22,066 bases of DNA from positions 1 through 22,066 of the forward strand of contig CAMCZJ010000020.1 of assembly GCA_945886995.1 (NCBI GenBank), written 5' to 3'. This stretch comes from Asaia bogorensis (GTDB lineage: Bacteria; Pseudomonadota; Alphaproteobacteria; Acetobacterales; Acetobacteraceae). This document shows positions 6,927-14,217 of the stretch, in pieces. Under the pieces are notes generated by a model. It was not told the DNA's origin. It made no database searches and saw only the letters and a program-made list of their open reading frames with translations. Within the stretch, counting starts at the first letter, position 1. The number at the start of each line of letters is the position of its first letter. The translations under genes and the position numbers were made by a program.

Positions 6927-6965
6927 TTCAAGCCAAGTGATTCCGCTTGGTTCGGACATGCTCTA
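6927..6965. repeat. Dispersed palindromic repeat, copy 1
   Basis: The core CCAAGTGATTCCGCTTGG (6933-6950) is an imperfect palindrome. It sits within TTCAAGCCAAGTG (6927-6939), then GCTTGG and the tail CATGCTCTA (6957-6965). The first 13 bases and the GCTTGG arm recur in copy 2 at 16449-16490, with a diverged but alignable tail. The tail overlaps the last codons of dnaE2 and supplies its TAG stop (6963-6965 on the minus strand). No transposase or target duplication is seen. Confidence 0.55.
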
Positions 6966-9900
6966 CCGAAAATCTCGGCTCGCTGGCAGTTTGGCGCGCG
7001 GTGGGCGGCGGTCATCCTGCGGGTGCGCTACCTCATCAGCGCGGCCCAGCGCGGCGGCGGCCCAATCGCTGCCCGCTTCGCGCAATAGCCCCTCCAGCAG
7101 ATCCGAACGGTCAACAAGCTGGCGCGCAATCACGTGAATGATCGGCACTTCGGCGTGGCGATCCTCACGCTCCACCCGGCCTTCCACTTGCAAAAGCCGC
7201 GCGCCACGCAAAGCGCGACGATCACGCGCCGCCACATCCGTATAGACCACCAGATTGGCGGTGCCGTGCTCATCCTCGATGGTGATGAAAATCACGCCCT
7301 TGGCGGAACCGGGGCGCTGGCGCATCAGCACAAGCCCAGCCAGGCGCAGCAAGCGCCCGGATTTCCAGCTTTGCAAATCGCGCGTGTCACGCAGCTCTTC
7401 AGCGCGGAGTTGCGCGCGCAGCAGTGCCAAGGGATGCCGCCCCAAGGTCAGGCCAAGCCTTGCGTAATCATTGACGATGCTCTCCCCCTCATGCTCTGCG
7501 GGCAAAAGCGGCGCGGCTTCGGGCAGGATGGGGGCTTCATCAGCCAAGGCCGCGCCCACGCCATCACGCGGGGCGAATAGCGGCAAATCGCGTGGCGTGC
7601 CCCGCGCCCCACGCGCGGCCCAGGCGGCATCACGGCGCAGCACGCCAGGAAAGGCATTGGCAGCGGCGAGTGCGCTTAGCGCGCCTTGGGAAAGCCTGGC
7701 GCGCCAAGCCAAATCCTCCACACTCACGAAGGGCGCGCCATTGCGTGCGGCGCGGGCGGCGAGCAGCGCCTCAGCATCACGCTGCGCCAGCCCCGCCACC
7801 AGGCGGAGCCCCAGCCGAAGCGCCAGGCCACCCGCGCTTTCTGGCGCTTCTTCCAGGCTGCTATCCCAATCGCTGGCATTCACATCCACCGCGCGTACCT
7901 GAACGCCATGCTCACGCGCATCGCGCATGATTTGCGCCGGCGCGTAAAACCCCATGGGTTGGCTGTTCAGCAACGCACAGGCAAAGGCCGCCGGGTGATG
8001 GCATTTCAACCAGGCCGAGGCATAGACCAGATGCGCGAAGCTCGCCGCATGGCTTTCTGGGAAACCATAGCTGCCAAAGCCTTCGATCTGCGCAAAGACA
8101 CGCTCCGCCAATTCCTGCGCGTAACCGCGCCGCGTCATGCCCGTCACCAGCTTGTCCTTATGGCGCGTCACCAAACCCTGTTGGCGAAAGGTTGCCATGG
8201 CGCGGCGCAATTGATCGGCTTCTTCCGGCGTGAAGCCGGCGGCGACAATGGCCAAGCGCATCGCCTGTTCCTGGAATAGCGGCACGCCAAGCGTGCGCCC
8301 CAGCACCTGCTTTAATTCATCCGGCGGGCCAAAGGCGGGATCAGGTGCTGGGTATTCCACCGCTTCCAAGCCCTGACGCCGACGCAGATAGGGATGCACC
8401 ATATCGCCCTGAATGGGACCTGGGCGCACAATCGCTACCTGCACCACCAGATCATAAAAGGCGCGCGGTTTCAGCCGAGGCAGCATATTCATCTGCGCGC
8501 GGCTTTCCACCTGAAATACGCCAACGGAATCCGCGCGCCGCAGCATGGCATAGGTTTCCGCGCAATCACGCGGCAGGTTTTCCAAAGCAAGTGCAAGCCG
8601 CCGATGCTGTGCCAATAAGCCAAATCCACGCCGGAGGCAGGACAGCATGCCAAGCCCCAGCACATCCACCTTCATGATGCCGAGTGCATCAATATCATCC
8701 TTGTCCCATTCCAACACGGTACGGTCTTCCATCGCCGCCTGCGTCACCACCGCCAATTCCGTGAGCTTGCCGCGCGTGATGACAAAGCCACCGACATGGG
8801 TTGCGGTATGGCGTGGGAAATCCTGCAATTCCTCCGCCAATTCCAGCGTCATCGCCAGGCGCGGATCGCTGATGTCAAAGCCTTCATCCGCTGCCAATTC
8901 GGTAAGGCTCATCTCCCGCCCTGCTCCCCAGCCAGCCTTGGCGAGGCGCGCGGTGATATCCTCACTCAAGCCCATCGCCTTGCCCACTTCGCGAATGGCG
9001 CTGCGCGGGCGATAGCGGATCAGCGTTGCGCAAATTGCCGCGCGGTCGCGGCCATAGCGTTCATAAAGATGCTGGATCACTTCTTCCCGACGTTCATGTT
9101 CGAAATCAATGTCTATATCGGGCGGCTCACCTCGGCTGGCCGAGACAAAACGTTCAAACAGCAAATCATGCTTTTCGGGATCAACCGCGGTGATGCCAAG
9201 CACATAGCAGATGGTGGAATTCGCCGCCGAACCGCGCCCCTGGCACAGGATGCCGCGCGCGCGGGCGAAGCGAATAATCTCATGCACCGTCAGGAAATAA
9301 GGCGCATAGCCAAGGTCATTGATCAGCTTCATTTCATGCGTGATGCGCGCAGTAATCGCATCCGGCACCTGCACCGGCCAGCGCGCCGCGACAGCTTCGG
9401 CCACGCGCGCTTCCAGGCTTTGCTGTGCGGTGAGGCCAGGGTCCAGCATTTCATCCGGGTATTCGTAACGCAAATGATCCAGCGAAAAGCCGCGCGTTGT
9501 CGCCAGCACATCAAGGCTGGCCTGCAAAGCATCCGGATAGCGCGCGAAAAGCCGCGCCATCTCGGCGGGCGATTTCAAATGGCGTTCCGCATTGGGTTCC
9601 GCCGCCTGACCCAAAGCCTCCACCGAGCAGCGCAGGCGAATGGCACTGAGTACATCCGCCAACCTGCGACGTGATGGCAGGTGATAGCGCACGTTGTTGG
9701 TAGCGAGCAGCCGCGCGCCAGTCGCTTCCGCCAAAGCAGCGTGATGCGTGAGTTGCGCTGCATCATCACCCAGCAAGGGGCAGGCAACGGCGATCAACGG
9801 CGGCAAGGCAAGGTGCAGCCCAGCCAAGCGGCGCAAGGCTGCTGGCGTGACGGGCGGCATGGCAGCAATCACCTGGCCTTCCGCCGCATCGCAAAGCGCC

Positions 9901-10235
9901 GCGAAATCCAGCCGGCATTCACCTTTGGGCGCTGCCATGCGCGCCGCTGAAAGCAGCGCCGTCAGCCGCCCATAAGCCGCGCGATCGGCAGGCCAGATCA
10001 GCCATTCCGCGCCATCTTCCAGCCGCAGCCGGCAGCCAGGCGCGAAAGCCAGCCCCGCCGCCTTGGCCGCACCATGCGCGCGCACCACGCCGGCCAGCCC
10101 ATTGGTATCGCATAACCCAAAGCCGGCATGGCCAAGCGCAGCCGCCTGTTCCAGCAATTCCTCGGGGTGCGAAGCGCCATCCAGGAAGGAGAAATTGGAT
10201 CGCGCCGCCACTTCCGCATAGCCGGGCGGGGTCAT
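6963..10235 (-). CDS. dnaE2: Error-prone DNA polymerase DnaE2 (ImuC)
   Basis: This is the C-family polymerase catalytic subunit of the damage-inducible ImuA-ImuB-DnaE2 mutasome, which performs mutagenic translesion synthesis. It has 1090 residues, the usual length. The N-terminal PHP-like domain starts with ARSNFSFLDGASHPEELLEQ and lacks the full metal-binding set, as is normal for DnaE2. The polymerase aspartates are visible: PDIDIDF (D375, D377) and MKVDVLGLGML (D524). QGRGSAANS (332-340) and PRHTATHVGG (474-483) are typical C-family palm/finger motifs. A late OB fold includes GVIFITIEDEHGTANLVVY. The start is ATG 10235, because it overlaps the imuB stop as ATGA; the longer frame to 10283 lies inside imuB. 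The TAG stop falls in a dispersed repeat. Confidence 0.96.
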   Translation of the reverse strand: MTPPGYAEVAARSNFSFLDGASHPEELLEQAAALGHAGFGLCDTNGLAGVVRAHGAAKAAGLAFAPGCRLRLEDGAEWLIWPADRAAYGRLTALLSAARMAAPKGECRLDFAALCDAAEGQVIAAMPPVTPAALRRLAGLHLALPPLIAVACPLLGDDAAQLTHHAALAEATGARLLATNNVRYHLPSRRRLADVLSAIRLRCSVEALGQAAEPNAERHLKSPAEMARLFARYPDALQASLDVLATTRGFSLDHLRYEYPDEMLDPGLTAQQSLEARVAEAVAARWPVQVPDAITARITHEMKLINDLGYAPYFLTVHEIIRFARARGILCQGRGSAANSTICYVLGITAVDPEKHDLLFERFVSASRGEPPDIDIDFEHERREEVIQHLYERYGRDRAAICATLIRYRPRSAIREVGKAMGLSEDITARLAKAGWGAGREMSLTELAADEGFDISDPRLAMTLELAEELQDFPRHTATHVGGFVITRGKLTELAVVTQAAMEDRTVLEWDKDDIDALGIMKVDVLGLGMLSCLRRGFGLLAQHRRLALALENLPRDCAETYAMLRRADSVGVFQVESRAQMNMLPRLKPRAFYDLVVQVAIVRPGPIQGDMVHPYLRRRQGLEAVEYPAPDPAFGPPDELKQVLGRTLGVPLFQEQAMRLAIVAAGFTPEEADQLRRAMATFRQQGLVTRHKDKLVTGMTRRGYAQELAERVFAQIEGFGSYGFPESHAASFAHLVYASAWLKCHHPAAFACALLNSQPMGFYAPAQIMRDAREHGVQVRAVDVNASDWDSSLEEAPESAGGLALRLGLRLVAGLAQRDAEALLAARAARNGAPFVSVEDLAWRARLSQGALSALAAANAFPGVLRRDAAWAARGARGTPRDLPLFAPRDGVGAALADEAPILPEAAPLLPAEHEGESIVNDYARLGLTLGRHPLALLRAQLRAEELRDTRDLQSWKSGRLLRLAGLVLMRQRPGSAKGVIFITIEDEHGTANLVVYTDVAARDRRALRGARLLQVEGRVEREDRHAEVPIIHVIARQLVDRSDLLEGLLREAGSDWAAAALGRADEVAHPQDDRRPPRAKLPASRDFR

Positions 10236-11722
10236 GGCAAATCGCCCTGCACCACCCAGCGCCCACCGGCATGGCACAACCACAACCTTTCACCGGAAGC
10301 GAGTTGCACGCGGTGATAATCCCGCGCTGGCGGCAGCGCGCCGCCATGCCACCATTCCGCTTCCAGCCGTAACGGGCCTTCGGCGCGGGTTAGCGGATAA
10401 ACCCGCCCGCGCCAGCGCAGCGCGGCGGGAGCGCCTTCGGCAAAGGCAGTGACTTGCACCGCTTCAGGCCGGCGGCGCAGCAGCACCGGCGCGGCACGCG
10501 CGCCCCAGCCGGGCGGGGTGGCGGGGGGCACTTCATGCGGGGCGGCGGCGCGCCATTGCCTCTCTGGCCAATGGCTCGGCAGTGGTGCGGGGCGGGCCAG
10601 GCGCAGCCTTTGGCCAAGCCTGTCCAGCAATTGCGCCAAAACCCCATCCGGGCGCGGCGCGGCGCCCATGGGCAGGGCGCCCTGCCCTTCTGCCCCCATA
10701 GGGTCGGTTGCCAGGGCGTGCAGGGTGAAACGCTCAAAACCGAGTTCCGGCGCCAGGCTGGTGAGGGGTTCGGCGAAAAGCCGCGCCAGATGGGCGGGGT
10801 CGCGGTTTGGCGCGCCAGTGCCGATCACCAGGCGCTGTTCCGTGCCATCCACGCGCCAGGCGGTCAGGGAAAGCCGCCGCGCGCCGAGCCCAGCCCGCCC
10901 CAGCCGTGCGCAAAGCGCTACCAACAGCCGGTCCAGCAAGGCGGCAATGGCCTCGGCGGTCAGGATCGGTTCCGGCAGGGCGCGGGTTACCGCCAGATCG
11001 GGCGGCGCGGCGATGGGGGTGATGGGCGGCGCGCGGCGGCCCGTGGCGGCATCCAGCGCATCCAGCAAGGGCGCGCCAAAGCGCCGGGCGAGCGGCGCGC
11101 GGGGCTGGCGCAGCACATCACCAATCACGCGCAGCCCAAGCCGGGCGAGGTCTTCCACCATGCCCCCCGGCAGGCGGAGCGCTGCGCCAAGCGGCAGGGG
11201 CGCGACAGCTTTTTCCTCCGCCCCTGGCGCGATGATCGGCGCATCCCGCCGCACCCGCGCGAGCGCCATGGCGGAAGCAGCCGCGCTGGCAATGGCTCCT
11301 TGGGCTGTCAGTCCAACCTCGGCCAGGTTGGCGGTGAGGTGTGCGAGCAAAGCGGCCTCACCGCCAAACAGATGATCGCAGCCGGTGATATCCAGCAGCA
11401 ACCCATCGGGCGGCAGGGCAGCGCTGATCGGGGTGAAGCGCTGAGCCCAAAGCGCCAGATCACGCAACCCTGCGGCGCTGGCTTCCGGCATGGCGGGCAA
11501 AACCTGCAAATCAGGCAGCAGGGCTTCGGCATCGGCGAGTGCTTGGCCTGGCTCCAGCCCCGCTGCCGCGGCCTGATGATCCAAAGCCACCAAAAGGCGC
11601 CGCGCGCCCTGCCGTGCCCAAAGTGCCAAGGGTTGATCCGCCGGCAGATCAGGGCGGCTTTGGCGCAAATGCTCCGCCGCCCAAAAGGGCAGATGGAGTG
11701 CCAGATAGCGTCGGCCCTTCAT
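10232..11722 (-). CDS. imuB: ImuB, catalytically inactive Y-family polymerase-like mutasome protein
   Basis: ImuB is the adaptor of the mutasome: a Y-family homologue that has lost catalysis and links ImuA, DnaE2 and the beta clamp. It has 496 residues. The N-terminus YLALHLPFWAAEHLRQ replaces the metal-binding Asp of active Y-family enzymes with non-acidic residues. The second site, normally DEA, reads PPDGLLLDITGCDHLFGG (about 104-121), keeping D106 but with Gly in place of Glu. No clean QLxLF clamp-binding motif stood out. The start ATG 11722 forms an ATGA overlap with the imuA stop, which rules out the longer frame to 11779. G+C is very high (47 of 60 at 11041-11100). The family is firm from sequence and operon position. 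Confidence 0.94.
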   Translation of the reverse strand: MKGRRYLALHLPFWAAEHLRQSRPDLPADQPLALWARQGARRLLVALDHQAAAAGLEPGQALADAEALLPDLQVLPAMPEASAAGLRDLALWAQRFTPISAALPPDGLLLDITGCDHLFGGEAALLAHLTANLAEVGLTAQGAIASAAASAMALARVRRDAPIIAPGAEEKAVAPLPLGAALRLPGGMVEDLARLGLRVIGDVLRQPRAPLARRFGAPLLDALDAATGRRAPPITPIAAPPDLAVTRALPEPILTAEAIAALLDRLLVALCARLGRAGLGARRLSLTAWRVDGTEQRLVIGTGAPNRDPAHLARLFAEPLTSLAPELGFERFTLHALATDPMGAEGQGALPMGAAPRPDGVLAQLLDRLGQRLRLARPAPLPSHWPERQWRAAAPHEVPPATPPGWGARAAPVLLRRRPEAVQVTAFAEGAPAALRWRGRVYPLTRAEGPLRLEAEWWHGGALPPARDYHRVQLASGERLWLCHAGGRWVVQGDLP

Positions 11723-12408
11723 GCGCCGCCCGCTTCCAGATGCAGCGTATTGGTCGCGGCGTTGAAAGCCACATTCCAAGGCCCCGCCGGCGCGCCGCCG
11801 CGTTGGCGAAGCAGCGTCAGGCGCCAGCGCGGCGCGGCGTCACTCGCAAGCGGCGCGATATGCCAGCGCGTGCGCGCGGCGGAAGCACCGGCAGCGCCAT
11901 CTGGGCGGAGCAGCAGGCCGAAAACGCCCCCGGCCTCGGCTGCCAGATGCAGGCGGCGGGTTGCGGTCAGGTCAAGCCCTTGCCCGGCGCCGGCCATCAG
12001 CACGGCAGCGCCCAAGGCAGGGCAGCGCAGAGCTTCTTCCATGGCCCAGAGCGCTTCCGGCCAGCGCGCCGCCCGCGCCAGGATCAGGCTTTCCGGGGCC
12101 AGACCAAAGGGCAGCAGCCCCGGTGGCCAGACAAGATTCGATTCCTGTTCGGTTGCAATCCAAAGCACCTGCCCGCCGCAGCGCGCCAACAGAATGGCGG
12201 CAAAAGCCACGCCAGATCCGGGGCTTGCGGCGCAAACTTCATGTAACGCTCCACGCACAAGGCCAGCCCCGATCAAGCTGGTATCAGCAAAAACCGGAAT
12301 AGGCGCGCCGGCACCGCCCCCAGGGGCGCGGGTGGTAAGCCCGGCCAGGGTATCGCGCAGCCGGGCCAGGGCAGCGTTGCGGACGGAAGAGGGTTTGGCG
12401 GCGGTCAT
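11719..12408 (-). CDS. imuA: ImuA, mutasome accessory protein
   Basis: ImuA is the RecA-fold accessory subunit needed for DnaE2/ImuB-dependent mutagenesis. The 229-residue product has the family's core pattern: LHEVCAASPGSGVAFAAILLARCGGQVLWI (about 55-84), with ATEQESNLVWPPGLLPFGL immediately after, and later RRLHLAAEAGGVFGLLLRP. A consensus Walker A motif is absent, as in other ImuA proteins. It is the first gene of the operon and overlaps imuB by ATGA. No Shine-Dalgarno sequence is evident before the ATG at 12408 (pyrimidine-rich CTTTCTTTCCC), so translation may be weak or from a short leader. The LexA box 21 nt upstream indicates SOS control. Confidence 0.9.
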   Translation of the reverse strand: MTAAKPSSVRNAALARLRDTLAGLTTRAPGGGAGAPIPVFADTSLIGAGLVRGALHEVCAASPGSGVAFAAILLARCGGQVLWIATEQESNLVWPPGLLPFGLAPESLILARAARWPEALWAMEEALRCPALGAAVLMAGAGQGLDLTATRRLHLAAEAGGVFGLLLRPDGAAGASAARTRWHIAPLASDAAPRWRLTLLRQRGGAPAGPWNVAFNAATNTLHLEAGGA

Positions 12409-12429
12409 GGGAAAGAAAGCTTATCAAAG

Positions 12430-12444
12430 GAACAAAATAAGAAC
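12430..12444 (-). promoter_or_regulatory. LexA box (GTTC-N7-GTTC) of the imu operon
   Basis: On the minus strand the sequence GTTCTTATTTTGTTC is an exact match to the alphaproteobacterial LexA site GTTC-N7-GTTC. It lies 21 nt upstream of the imuA start, in an A+T-rich stretch that should hold the promoter. In this class of bacteria imuA-imuB-dnaE2 is a standard SOS operon, so position and consensus agree. Confidence 0.9.
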
Positions 12445-12566
12445 AAGTCATATATCGCAGCGCCCCAGACCTTCTTTTGGGCAAAGGCCGCACGACCCAG
12501 GGTAGAAAGCGCCCTGCCCCCTGTTCCCTACCCGCCCTGGATTTCCCATAGTGGCCTCAGCAATGG

Positions 12567-12574
12567 AAAGGAGG
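12567..12574 (+). promoter_or_regulatory. Strong ribosome-binding site of the AtzG-like gene
   Basis: AAAGGAGG ends 5 nt before ATG 12580. It strongly supports translation of the 64-residue frame, which might otherwise be dismissed as too short. Confidence 0.75.
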
Positions 12575-12579
12575 CCCCG

Positions 12580-12774
12580 ATGGCCCAACCCCTCGATAAG
12601 GCGCATTTCGAAGCCCTGATGGCCCAAGCCGGGCTTGATCTGACGGAAGCCGAAAAGGAAGGCATTCGCGCTGCCTCCGCCCATACCCAGGCGGCTGCCG
12701 CGCGCGTGCGCACCCCGCGTGAGGTCTCAGTAGAATCCGCCACCATCTTCACCCTGAAGGGGGCCGGCGCATGA
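12580..12774 (+). CDS. Small AtzG/GatC-like protein coupled to the amidase
   Basis: This 64-residue, probably cytoplasmic protein looks like the DUF4089/AtzG or GatC type of small subunit that packs against amidase-signature enzymes. The pattern is helical: an N-terminal helix (FEALMAQAGLDLTEAEKEGI), a second helix rich in alanine (RAASAHTQAAAARVR), then an extended tail (PREVSVESATIFTLKGAGA) of the kind that wraps around the partner. It has an excellent ribosome-binding site and overlaps the amidase start by ATGA, so the two products are made together. The family call rests on length, layout and context rather than on a diagnostic motif. It is divergent from imuA, with about 170 nt between the starts. 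Confidence 0.72.
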   Translation: MAQPLDKAHFEALMAQAGLDLTEAEKEGIRAASAHTQAAAARVRTPREVSVESATIFTLKGAGA

Positions 12775-14162
12775 CCAGCTTCCCCACCATTGCGAGTGCC
12801 GCGCGCGATATCGCCGCGAAGCGTATCTCACCGGTTGAACTGATGAAGGATCATCTGGCGCGGTCGGAGAAACTCAACCCCGCGCTGCATGCCTTCATCC
12901 GCTTCACGCCAGAAATCGCGCTGGAGCAAGCACGCGCGGCGGAAGCGCGGCAGGCGGCAGGTGCGCTACAGAGCCCGCTTGATGGTATTCCAATTGCACA
13001 TAAGGATATTTATGAGACGGCCGGCGTCACCACCACCGGCCATTCGCGCGTGCTGGAACATCATGTGCCGAAGATGGATTCGGCGGTGGTGCGGCGCTGG
13101 CGCGAAGCGGGCGCGGTGATGCTGGGTAAGCTCGCCACGCATGAATTCGCCTGGGGCGGGCCTTCCTTTGATTTGCCCTGGCCGCCCGCGCGCAATCCCT
13201 GGAATACGGAATGCTTCACCGGCGGGTCTTCATCCGGTACGGGTGCGGCGGTTGCTGCCGGGATGATCTTGGGTGGCACGGGGTCTGACACAGGTGGGTC
13301 CATTCGCGGCCCGGCATCGCTTTGCGGCATTGCCGGCATCAAGCCGAGCTATGGGCTCTGTTCCCGTACGGGCGTGTTGCCTCTCTCACAAAGCCTGGAC
13401 ACGACCGGCCCCATGGCCTGGACGGTGGAAGATTGCGCGCTGCTGCTGGATGCCATGACCGGGCATGACGCCACCGATCCATCTTCCGCCAATCGCCCGC
13501 GGCCTGATCTGCTTTCCGGCCTCAATGGCGGTGTGCGCGGCTTGCGCATTGGTGTGATCCGCCATTTCCATGAGGATGACTGCAAAGTCAGCCCTGGCAT
13601 GGCAGCGGGCATTGCCCATCTGACCAGCGCACTGGCCGCGCAGGGTGCGGAAATCCGCGAAGTGAAGCTGCCGCCGCTTGGGGATTTCAACGCGGCTGGT
13701 TGGCTGATTCTGGCCGCTGATGCCTATGCGGTGCATGAGACTTGGATGCGCGAAAAATACCGCGCCTATGGTGAGTTTCTGCGCGAAAGGCTGGCGGTGG
13801 CGGCCACCATTACCGCCGCTGATTACATCCAGGCGCAGCGCCGCCGGCGCGAATTATGCGAAGCGGTCGCCGCCGTGATGGGCGATTGCGATTTGCTGGT
13901 GACCGCCGCGCAGCCAGGCGAAGCGCGGCTCATTCATCAGATGACGAAATGGGCGTCTTTTGAAGTGCCGAATTTCACCATCCCCTTCAACCTGACCGGC
14001 CAGCCGGCGCTGACCGTTTGCACTGGTTTTGGCGCAGGCGGCATGCCGGTGGGCGCGCAGATTGTGGGCAGGCCTTTTGAGGATGCGACAGTGCTGCGCG
14101 CCGGCCAGGCTTATGAATTGGCGGCGGGGTGGCGGGCGCAGCGCCCGGCGATGGCCGCCTGA
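12771..14162 (+). CDS. Amidase-signature family hydrolase
   Basis: This 463-residue cytoplasmic amidase hydrolyses a C-N amide bond of an unknown small substrate by a Ser-cisSer-Lys triad. All three elements are visible: Lys78 in PIAHKDI, the glycine/serine loop GGSSSGTGAAVAAG (about 151-164) holding the cis-Ser, and nucleophile Ser177 in DTGGSIRGPASLCGIAGIKP. The C-terminal part has the usual FNLTGQPALTVCTGF and GMPVGAQIVGRPFED. It overlaps the small AtzG-like gene by ATGA. With that partner it resembles AtzE-type or GatA-type enzymes more than a stand-alone amidase, but no gatB is near, so tRNA amidation is unlikely. It ends at a strong terminator shared with the convergent gene. Confidence 0.93.
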   Translation: MTSFPTIASAARDIAAKRISPVELMKDHLARSEKLNPALHAFIRFTPEIALEQARAAEARQAAGALQSPLDGIPIAHKDIYETAGVTTTGHSRVLEHHVPKMDSAVVRRWREAGAVMLGKLATHEFAWGGPSFDLPWPPARNPWNTECFTGGSSSGTGAAVAAGMILGGTGSDTGGSIRGPASLCGIAGIKPSYGLCSRTGVLPLSQSLDTTGPMAWTVEDCALLLDAMTGHDATDPSSANRPRPDLLSGLNGGVRGLRIGVIRHFHEDDCKVSPGMAAGIAHLTSALAAQGAEIREVKLPPLGDFNAAGWLILAADAYAVHETWMREKYRAYGEFLRERLAVAATITAADYIQAQRRRRELCEAVAAVMGDCDLLVTAAQPGEARLIHQMTKWASFEVPNFTIPFNLTGQPALTVCTGFGAGGMPVGAQIVGRPFEDATVLRAGQAYELAAGWRAQRPAMAA

Positions 14163-14170
14163 AACGAAAA

Positions 14171-14195
14171 CGGCGCAGCCGCATGGGCTGCGCCG
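14171..14195. terminator. Bidirectional rho-independent terminator
   Basis: A perfect 10-bp G+C stem (CGGCGCAGCC 14171-14180 / GGCTGCGCCG 14186-14195) has a 5-nt loop between the convergent amidase and hydroxy-acid oxidase genes. It is followed by CTTTAT on the plus strand and TTTTCGTTTC on the minus strand, so it can serve both genes, best on the minus strand. Confidence 0.85.
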
Positions 14196-14217
14196 CTTTA
14201 TCGAAACGCGCCGAAGC

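Noticed and set aside
11719..11779. Longer imuB and dnaE2 starts (11779 and 10283)
   Set aside because: Both extensions run back into the preceding gene of the operon, while the shorter starts form ATGA overlaps with the upstream stop codons and begin at the family's usual N-termini.
10454..12505. Long plus-strand open frame (683 codons) opposite imuA and imuB
   Set aside because: It is antisense to two well-supported genes in G+C-rich DNA, where stop codons are rare on the opposite strand. Its translation is compositionally odd (rich in Arg, Gln, Pro) and has no recognisable domain.
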